Positions 1-4,771 of a stretch of DNA of 10,667 nt are shown in pieces. The translations under genes and the position numbers were made by a program. The stretch lies in NCBI GenBank assembly GCA_903840375.1, contig CAIMFR010000054.1, positions 1-10,667 on the forward strand, in the 5' to 3' direction. Under the pieces are notes generated by a model. It was not told where the DNA came from, searched no databases, and saw only the letters and a program-made list of their open reading frames with translations. Numbering within the stretch: the stretch's first letter is position 1; each line of letters starts with the position of its first letter. This DNA comes from Candidatus Adlerbacteria bacterium (lineage in GTDB: Bacteria; Patescibacteriota; Minisyncoccia; Phycocordibacterales; SBAW01).

Positions 1-15
1 ACGTACAAAAAAGAA

Positions 16-42
16 ATGGACACTCGGTGATCGAGTGTCCGT
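16..42 (-). terminator. Rho-independent terminator downstream of the 70-residue ORF
   Basis: A perfect 9-bp inverted repeat (18-26 with 32-40, 5-nt loop, extendable by a G-U and an A-U pair) is followed on the minus strand by ATTTCTTTTTTG. This is a stem followed by a T-rich run in the direction of transcription of the gene that stops at 106, about 65 nt downstream of its stop codon. On the plus strand no T-run follows, so it reads as a minus-strand terminator. Confidence 0.72.
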
Positions 43-105
43 GAAGTTGGTTTCTGCCGATATGATAACGCGACAGCTAGAATTTTTGCTGGTGTGAGAT
101 AAAAC

Positions 106-318
106 TCACTCCTCGCTTTTGTCGTTGTTGCCGTGGAAAAAATGTTCCTTCACGGCCGTTGGGATCTTTTTTGACCCGACAGTCTTCAAGACACCGAGGT
201 CATGCAGCTTTGTCCCGACGGGTCGCCTGAACACCGTCCCGTCTATGTAGACGTAGACGTGGTTTCCGTGCGTGAATTCACACAAGTTCTGCATTTCTAT
301 CTCAACATCTTCCGACAT
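106..318 (-). CDS. Hypothetical 70-residue protein
   Basis: I do not recognise this family. The product is small, soluble-looking and without membrane segments. It has an acidic N-terminus (MSEDVEIEM), a central stretch that looks like beta strands (HVYVYIDGTVFRRPVG), a basic middle (KTVGSKKIPTAVKEH), and a charged tail (NNDKSEE). There is one Cys and no obvious catalytic motif. The gene call rests on context. It has a good -35/-10 promoter at 396-368, an AGGAG ribosome-binding site 8 nt before the ATG, and a terminator after the TGA stop. It is the only gene here with a clear Shine-Dalgarno site, which suggests it is transcribed alone and translated well. It lies 67 nt downstream of smc on the same strand. 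Confidence 0.7.
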   Translation of the reverse strand: MSEDVEIEMQNLCEFTHGNHVYVYIDGTVFRRPVGTKLHDLGVLKTVGSKKIPTAVKEHFFHGNNDKSEE

Positions 319-326
319 CGTATGTA

Positions 327-331
327 CTCCT
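327..331 (-). promoter_or_regulatory. Strong Shine-Dalgarno site of the 70-residue ORF
   Basis: The minus strand reads AGGAG followed by 8 nt and then ATG (318-316). This is the only consensus-like ribosome-binding site seen at a start codon in the window. It fixes the start of this small gene. Confidence 0.75.
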
Positions 332-339
332 GTTCATCT

Positions 340-357
340 GCACATCACCCGATGTGC
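340..357 (-). promoter_or_regulatory. Perfect hairpin/palindrome in the leader of the 70-residue ORF
   Basis: GCACATC (340-346) and GATGTGC (351-357) are perfect 7-bp complements around a 4-nt loop. The hairpin lies between the predicted start of transcription (about 361) and the AGGAG site at 331-327. No T-run follows on either strand, so it is not a standard terminator for smc. It could be a 5' stabiliser, a translational control hairpin or a protein-binding operator. Which of these is not visible from the sequence. Confidence 0.5.
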
Positions 358-367
358 CTTCAAGAGT

Positions 368-396
368 TTTATACCACACCTCTGTTTACTTTGCAA
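368..396 (-). promoter_or_regulatory. Sigma-70-like promoter of the 70-residue ORF
   Basis: On the minus strand, TTGCAA (396-391) is followed by a 17-nt spacer and TATAAA (373-368). The -10 matches the consensus at 5 of 6 positions and the -35 at 4 of 6. The -35 lies just inside the 3' end of smc. Transcription would start near 361, giving a leader of about 43 nt. Confidence 0.6.
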
Positions 397-2590
397 CAGC
401 AACAGCATCTTCAAATCTCACTGACAAAAGTTTCGATACGCCGTCGCGCCCCATCGTCACACCGTAGAGAATGCCTGCACGGCTCATTGTCTCGCGATTG
501 TGCGTGATGACGATGAGCTGCGATGAACGCGCAAGATTCCCTATCATGTCGCCATAGCGGCGAGAATTCGCTTCGTCGAGCGCGGCGTCAGTCTCGTCGA
601 GAATAAGAAACGGCGGAGGGTTGACCTGCGACATGGCGAAGATAAGTGCGATAGACGTGAGAGCTCGTTCGCCGCCCGATAGCATGTGCATGCCTTTGAG
701 CTGTTTGTGCGGAATAGAAATAGACACATCGACGCCTTCTTCGACGGCCTCGTCGACATCGGTGCGTTTGCGGAACGGCAACTCGCGGACGATAGAAAGG
801 CCGGCAGAACCCCCGCCGAACATCAGTTTGAAAAATGAGTCGAACTCAACATTTATTTTTTTGATCCCGTCTGCAAAACGTGTCTCGAGCGTCTTTGTCA
901 GCTCGGCGATAAGCATGCGGAGCGATGCTTCAGATGCCGCCAAGTCTGCAAGCTCGTGAGCGAGAAATTCGTCGCGCTCGGAGGTCTCCGCGTGTTCTTT
1001 CAGCACCTCGCTCTGATTGCCCGCACCGGATTCTTCCAGGCGGATCTTCATTCGCTCGATCTTCTTGAGGCGATCTTCCTGGCGCACACGCGGTTCGTCT
1101 GCAATATCTGCATCAGAAAGTGCAGAGCCGCCTTCATCGCACACATCGAACTCCGCATAGCCTGCGACCTCGCGACCGATGAGGAACGCCGCATCGCCTA
1201 TTTCCGACTTTAGCTGTGACTCCTCACGAGCAAGCATTTCCTCGCGTGCGTGCAGACGTGCCATCGCCGTCTCAAGCTCGCTCCGACGCGACATCGCCAT
1301 GTAAAGTTCGCGCTCGGCTTCCCTGCTCGCATCTTTCTCGCCGTCTGCGTCTGCACGAAGGGCGGCAATTTCATCTGCAATACGAGACTCTTCGCTCTGA
1401 CTATCCTCAGCTTCGCGCTCCAGCGCCAACTTTTTCTCCAACAATTCGTGCGTATCATATGTGCCGACTTCATGCATCGGATGCACGATGCGACGTAAAA
1501 ATTCTTTTGCTAAAATAGTAAGTGCGATCACGCGATGCTTCATCTGTTCCGAATCGAGTAAGACTATATCTTCCGACTCTTTCTCCACTCGCTCGGCAAA
1601 CTCGCGCGCCTCGTCCGCGGGAATACTTTCTCGGACCGAGAGATGCATCCGCTCCGCCGCCGCCAACTCACCTTCTATACGCCCCAAGTCACGGACGGCT
1701 GTTGAACGGTGCAATGCGACAGCTCGCGACTCATCCTCAAGCCGAGCCAACTCACCATCGGTGATATTATTCTGCTGCACTGCAAGTTCTGCGCGCAACT
1801 GAGCAATGCGCCCGGCGAACGCCGAATGTTCCTGCTTTGGTTCATCACTTTCCTCGGCCAGCAGTTCTTTCGATACTCGCAGGTACACACTCTCGCGTTT
1901 GAGATATTCCAAATAGTTTTCCGCGAGTACATCGCGCAACTTTTGCGACTCCTCAAACTTCTTGACCTGCGCGCGTAAAAACTTCAGGTGCGGTGCTAAC
2001 TCGCGACGCAGACTTTCTACCTCGCGAACATTCTCGGCGGTCTTCTCCAACTTTTTTTCCGCATCAACTTTTTTATACAGGTATGCAGTGAGCCCGAGCG
2101 CATCCTCCAACATTTCGCGCCGTTCGCGCGGCGATGCCGACAGTATGCGATCCGCCTCGCCCTGCGAGATGATATGATGCCCCGACGCACCGATGTTCGC
2201 GTGCGCCAAAACTTCTGTGATGTCACGTAGGCGAACCGGCGAACCGTTGAGCACATATTCATTGTTGCCGTCACGGTTAACGACGCGCTCGAGCGACACC
2301 TCGTCAAAGTCTAGATTAAGCGCGCGGTCTCTATTATCAAAAACAAGCTTGACCGATGCGCGCCCTGCACGAGGCACGGCCGGCGAACCGTTCCAGATCA
2401 TGTCCTCACCGCGTTTGCCGCGCATACTCTTCATCGACTGCTCGCCGAGCACGAAACGGAACGACTCCGCAAGGTTGCTCTTGCCCGACCCGTTCGGCCC
2501 CACGATGGAAGTGATAGCCGAAGAAAATTCAAGCCGCGTCTTTTTCGCGCAAGACTTAAACCCCGAAAGTTCGATGGACTGCAACCGCAT
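386..2590 (-). CDS. smc: Short Smc-type chromosome segregation ATPase
   Basis: ABC-type ATPase of the SMC family, expected to bind DNA and act in chromosome organisation or segregation. The N-terminal head has a Walker A motif GPNGSGKS near residues 31-38 and a Q-loop (VLGEQ) near 51. The C-terminal head has the signature LSGGERAL near 637-644, Walker B LILDETDAALDEAN near 662-675, and an H-loop ITHNRE near 695. FKLMFGGGSAGL precedes the C-terminal head, as in true Smc. The protein has 734 residues against about 1150-1200 for usual bacterial Smc. The two Glu/Arg/Ala-rich coiled-coil arms (about 160-340 and 375-590) are short, and the middle shows no recognisable Gly-rich hinge and no CxxC zinc hook. 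ATG at 2590 is preferred over the GTG one codon earlier because a TACAAT box ends exactly 6 nt before it. It lies 24 nt after rnc. Confidence 0.88.
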   Translation of the reverse strand: MRLQSIELSGFKSCAKKTRLEFSSAITSIVGPNGSGKSNLAESFRFVLGEQSMKSMRGKRGEDMIWNGSPAVPRAGRASVKLVFDNRDRALNLDFDEVSLERVVNRDGNNEYVLNGSPVRLRDITEVLAHANIGASGHHIISQGEADRILSASPRERREMLEDALGLTAYLYKKVDAEKKLEKTAENVREVESLRRELAPHLKFLRAQVKKFEESQKLRDVLAENYLEYLKRESVYLRVSKELLAEESDEPKQEHSAFAGRIAQLRAELAVQQNNITDGELARLEDESRAVALHRSTAVRDLGRIEGELAAAERMHLSVRESIPADEAREFAERVEKESEDIVLLDSEQMKHRVIALTILAKEFLRRIVHPMHEVGTYDTHELLEKKLALEREAEDSQSEESRIADEIAALRADADGEKDASREAERELYMAMSRRSELETAMARLHAREEMLAREESQLKSEIGDAAFLIGREVAGYAEFDVCDEGGSALSDADIADEPRVRQEDRLKKIERMKIRLEESGAGNQSEVLKEHAETSERDEFLAHELADLAASEASLRMLIAELTKTLETRFADGIKKINVEFDSFFKLMFGGGSAGLSIVRELPFRKRTDVDEAVEEGVDVSISIPHKQLKGMHMLSGGERALTSIALIFAMSQVNPPPFLILDETDAALDEANSRRYGDMIGNLARSSQLIVITHNRETMSRAGILYGVTMGRDGVSKLLSVRFEDAVAVAK

Positions 2591-2596
2591 CACTCT

Positions 2597-2602
2597 ATTG
2601 TA
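2597..2602 (-). promoter_or_regulatory. Extended -10 of smc, predicting a leaderless mRNA
   Basis: The minus strand reads TGATACAAT followed by AGAGTG and ATG. TACAAT matches TATAAT at 5 of 6 positions and has the upstream TG of an extended -10. The 6-nt gap places the usual start of transcription on the A of the ATG. No good -35 is seen. The box lies in the short rnc-smc gap. Confidence 0.5.
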
Positions 2603-2614
2603 TCAAAAGATTTC

Positions 2615-3307
2615 CTACCACCCTTTCTTTTCCAGTGCGGCACGCGCGGCATCTTGTTCCGCCTCTTGTTTGCTCTGACCTTCACCTTGCGCAAGCTGTT
2701 CTTTCTTCGCATACACACCGACTACGAAATGTTTGTCATGGTCCGGGCCGGTCTCCTTGAGCACCTCGTAGGACGGAGTCACACTGTCGACTTCCTGCAC
2801 CTTTTCCTGTAATGCTGACTTGGAATCCTGCCACAAGCGCTGGCGCACTATCTCGTCAATTTTCGGCAGAAGAAATTGTGTGATGAACGAACGTGCAGCG
2901 TCGTACCCTTGATCGAGATAGATCGCACCGACAAGCGCCTCAAATGCGTTCGCGAGCAAGATACTCCGTGCGCGTCCGCTGTCCTTCGACTCGCCGCGCG
3001 AGAGCAAGAGATAATCGTTCATGCCAATTTCATTTGCAACCTCGGCACAGGTGACGGCGTTCACGAGCGACGCGCGATATGCGGTCAAGTCACCCTCTGT
3101 CTGGTCAGGATATTTTTCGTACAAAAAATGCGTGGAGATAAGTTCGAGCACAGCGTCGCCCAGGAACTCGAGCCGCTCGTTGTGACCCGGAACTTCGCCG
3201 CGATGTTCGTTCACATACGAACGGTGCGTAAAAGCCTGCCGCAAAAGTGCGGCATCATTGAAATGGAATCCTATTTTTTCCTCAAATATTTTTAGATCTT
3301 TTGGCAT
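2615..3307 (-). CDS. rnc: Ribonuclease III
   Basis: Double-stranded RNA endonuclease that processes rRNA precursors and structured mRNAs. It has 230 residues, a normal length. The RNase III domain covers about residues 5-150, with the signature NERLEFLGDAVLEL at about 43-56, which includes the metal-binding Asp near 51. The second catalytic stretch is ANAFEALVGAIYLD near 119-132. It keeps the essential Glu near 123 but has Asn where E. coli has Asp114. A double-stranded RNA-binding domain follows at about 160-230 (DSKSALQEKVQE..., ending GQSKQEAEQDAARAAL). The ATG at 3307 is chosen because the protein then begins MPKDLKIFEEKIG. The TTG at 3334 would put the start inside a palindromic repeat. 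No Shine-Dalgarno site is visible, and a long inverted repeat ends 8 nt before the start codon. Confidence 0.93.
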   Translation of the reverse strand: MPKDLKIFEEKIGFHFNDAALLRQAFTHRSYVNEHRGEVPGHNERLEFLGDAVLELISTHFLYEKYPDQTEGDLTAYRASLVNAVTCAEVANEIGMNDYLLLSRGESKDSGRARSILLANAFEALVGAIYLDQGYDAARSFITQFLLPKIDEIVRQRLWQDSKSALQEKVQEVDSVTPSYEVLKETGPDHDKHFVVGVYAKKEQLAQGEGQSKQEAEQDAARAALEKKGW

Positions 3308-3315
3308 AGTGTTGG

Positions 3316-3432
3316 AGTCGAGAATAATAAACAAGGTTGCAGGAGGCTTCTGAGCGCGACGGCGCGAGGATTGAGCAAATTTTTAGCAAAAAATTTGAGT
3401 ACTCCTGCGGCCTTGGTTTATTATTCTCGACT
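3316..3432 (-). repeat. Long palindromic element between nusB-nudix and rnc
   Basis: The left arm 3316-3345 and right arm 3402-3432 are complementary over about 30 positions, with one bulged base (3416) and two adjacent mismatches (A-C in the minus-strand RNA, G-U in the plus-strand RNA). Between the arms lies a second hairpin, 3376-3384 with 3389-3397 (9 bp, AT-rich, 4-nt loop), and a GC-rich stretch. The element begins 6 nt after the nusB-nudix stop and ends 8 nt before the rnc ATG, so it fills the whole gap. No target duplication is evident at its edges. It resembles the element at 7233-7355 in layout and core. It is not a terminator, because no T-run follows the outer stem. Confidence 0.85.
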
Positions 3433-3438
3433 AACTTG

Positions 3439-4329
3439 TTACTTTTTCGTAATCTGCTGCACTGCTTTGGTGATGACCGGCTGCATGTCGTCGTAGAAAT
3501 TCAGCTCAAGTGCGTCTTGCAAACGAAACCACTTCGCATCGTCGAGCCCGCCCTTCTTGGCAAGCTTCACGTCAGTGAACGGCGACTTCGCGAGGAAGTA
3601 GATGACGTGTTTGCGCTTCTTTCCAGCTTCAGGGTCAGATGCGACGTATTCGTTCTCACCGAGGCGCTCTTGCGGCTCGATCGTTAGGCCTATCTCCTCT
3701 TTTATTTTGCGAATAACTCCATCTTCCGGCGTTTCCTCCGGCACTAATTTTCCTTTGGAAAGCGTCCAGTGGCCGAACACATCGTGCACCAATGCAAGAT
3801 ATATGTCGCCGGCATTCTTGGCGTACACGACCGCGCCGACGAGCCGTTCCTGCGGCATCTCTTCGTACGGAACTTCCTTACGCTTTTTGGATACTTCGTC
3901 CTTGCCCGGCTCGCCGAGCTCCTTGTAGACAGCGCCGAGAACGCCGTTCACGAAACGACTACTGTTCTCGCCGCCAAAACTTTTCGCCAATTCGATAGCC
4001 TCGTTGATGGCGACTTTCGCCGGCACTTTTTCGCGGTCGGAAAAAAGAAGTTCGTAGAGCCCGAGGCGGAGGATGCTGAGGTCGATAGGCGCAATGCGAT
4101 CAATGGGCCATTCGGGTGCGGCCTTTCCTATCACCAAATCGAGGTCTGACTTGCGCGCAATTATTCCGACGAGAAGATCCTTCATAAAAGGAACATCGCT
4201 CGCGGTCGGAGCGAACTCACTGATGTCACGTTCAAGCACCTCGCGAGCCTTGTCCGTAGACAAACCTCGAAAATCCCACTCGAAGAGTGCCTGGAGGACA
4301 ACTGAGCGTGAGAGATGTCTGTTTGCCAT
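3439..4329 (-). CDS. nusB: NusB-Nudix fusion protein
   Basis: Two-domain protein of 296 residues. Residues 1-140 are NusB, the RNA-binding partner of NusE (S10) in antitermination of rRNA transcription. Diagnostic stretches are LQALFEWDFRG (12-22), IAPIDLSILRLGLYELLF (79-96) and KVAINEAIELAKSFGGENS (105-123), followed by RFVNGVLGAVYKEL. A charged linker (141-160) leads to a Nudix hydrolase domain (about 162-296). Its Nudix box runs from G193 to L215, with W188 and the SKGKL lead-in seen in Ap4A/NTP hydrolase-like members. The box reads RKIKEE where the consensus is REUxEE, so the first Glu is Lys208, while E211, E212 and G214 are kept. NusB is normally about 140-160 residues and stands alone. 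The reading frame is continuous across both domains. A TATAAG box ends 6 nt before the ATG and no ribosome-binding site is seen. The Nudix substrate cannot be told from sequence. Confidence 0.9.
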   Translation of the reverse strand: MANRHLSRSVVLQALFEWDFRGLSTDKAREVLERDISEFAPTASDVPFMKDLLVGIIARKSDLDLVIGKAAPEWPIDRIAPIDLSILRLGLYELLFSDREKVPAKVAINEAIELAKSFGGENSSRFVNGVLGAVYKELGEPGKDEVSKKRKEVPYEEMPQERLVGAVVYAKNAGDIYLALVHDVFGHWTLSKGKLVPEETPEDGVIRKIKEEIGLTIEPQERLGENEYVASDPEAGKKRKHVIYFLAKSPFTDVKLAKKGGLDDAKWFRLQDALELNFYDDMQPVITKAVQQITKK

Positions 4330-4335
4330 AATTCG

Positions 4336-4341
4336 CTTATA
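4336..4341 (-). promoter_or_regulatory. -10 box of nusB-nudix, predicting a leaderless mRNA
   Basis: The minus strand reads TATAAG, then CGAATT, then the ATG at 4329. The hexamer matches TATAAT at 5 of 6 positions and sits exactly 6 nt from the start codon. No clear -35 is present. The rpmF-nusB gap is 99 nt, room enough for its own promoter. Confidence 0.5.
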
Positions 4342-4428
4342 TTTTGAAGAACGAACTCACTTTACTTCACCGATTCTTAGATTCAAGAGCCAACCCGCGC
4401 TGTGACGCTTCTCGCTCCTGCATCCAAA

Positions 4429-4662
4429 CTACTTCGCACTCTTTTCTGCACCTGCAGTCTTGGCGCGTTTAGCTGCTTTCGCTTGCGCCTTTGCAGCCAT
4501 GTCGATAACAACTCGCCCTCGGTAGCGGCCACACGACGGACACGCGCGATGTGACACGCGTACAGAACCGCACTCGCATTTAGCGAGCACCTGCTCCTTA
4601 AGCGCGTGATGCGAACGGCGATTAGCCGTGTGCGCTCGTGTATGTCTCATGCGGACTACCAT
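4429..4662 (-). CDS. rpmF: 50S ribosomal protein L32
   Basis: Small zinc-ribbon protein of the large ribosomal subunit, 77 residues. The N-terminus MVVRMRHTRAHTANRRSHHAL is the basic L32 start, and HRACPSCGRYRGR (near 38-50) is the family's C-terminal zinc-knuckle segment. The first cysteine pair reads KCECG, i.e. CxC rather than the usual CxxC, although four cysteines are still present. After the ribbon there is an Ala/Lys-rich basic tail (AAKAQAKAAKRAKTAG). The ATG at 4662 is supported by a -10 box 6 nt upstream. An alternative internal ATG is residue 5 (MRHT). It is the first gene of the minus-strand series and divergent from dnaE. Confidence 0.92.
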   Translation of the reverse strand: MVVRMRHTRAHTANRRSHHALKEQVLAKCECGSVRVSHRACPSCGRYRGRVVIDMAAKAQAKAAKRAKTAGAEKSAK

Positions 4663-4668
4663 ATCGGC

Positions 4669-4674
4669 ACTATA
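4669..4674 (-). promoter_or_regulatory. Extended -10 of rpmF, predicting a leaderless mRNA
   Basis: The minus strand reads TGGTATAGT, then GCCGAT, then the ATG at 4662. This is an extended -10 (TGn plus TATAGT, 5 of 6 to consensus) exactly 6 nt from the start codon. A weak -35 (TTGCTT) lies 16 nt further upstream. No Shine-Dalgarno site fits in the gap. Confidence 0.58.
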
Positions 4675-4727
4675 CCAAAACGAGTCAAAAAAGCAACATA
4701 CGACTTTTGTGTACAGAGTTATGGAAT

Positions 4728-4737
4728 ACTATATAGT
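4728..4737. other. 10-bp perfect palindrome in the rpmF-dnaE divergent region
   Basis: ACTATATAGT is self-complementary and contains TATAGT on both strands. It lies between the two divergent start codons. It may be a pair of alternative overlapping -10 boxes or a small operator. It may also be chance in an AT-rich spacer. Confidence 0.25.
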
Positions 4738-4759
4738 CGTCGTTCCATTCGGACTAGAC

Positions 4760-4765
4760 TATACT
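4760..4765 (+). promoter_or_regulatory. -10 box of dnaE, predicting a leaderless mRNA
   Basis: TATACT (5 of 6 to consensus) is followed by ATTGCC and then the ATG at 4772. The 6-nt gap puts the expected start of transcription on the first base of the start codon. No convincing -35 or Shine-Dalgarno site was found. The box supports 4772 as the true start. Confidence 0.55.
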
Positions 4766-4771
4766 ATTGCC

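Noticed and set aside
340..357. Hairpin after smc as the smc terminator
   Set aside because: No T-run on the minus strand. It lies downstream of a promoter and just before a Shine-Dalgarno site, so it fits better as a leader element.
3308..3334. TTG start of rnc at 3334, adding nine residues
   Set aside because: Those codons lie in the arm of the palindromic element and have no ribosome-binding site. RNase III aligns well from the ATG at 3307.
3376..3397. AT-rich hairpin between nusB-nudix and rnc as a terminator
   Set aside because: No T-run follows the stem in the direction of transcription, and the stem is itself AT-rich and nested within a larger palindrome.
4628..4771. Upstream in-frame extension of dnaE to 4628
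   Set aside because: It would overlap the start of rpmF and cover both promoters, and the extra residues do not look like DnaE, which normally begins close to the HxHS motif. The -10 box also points to 4772.
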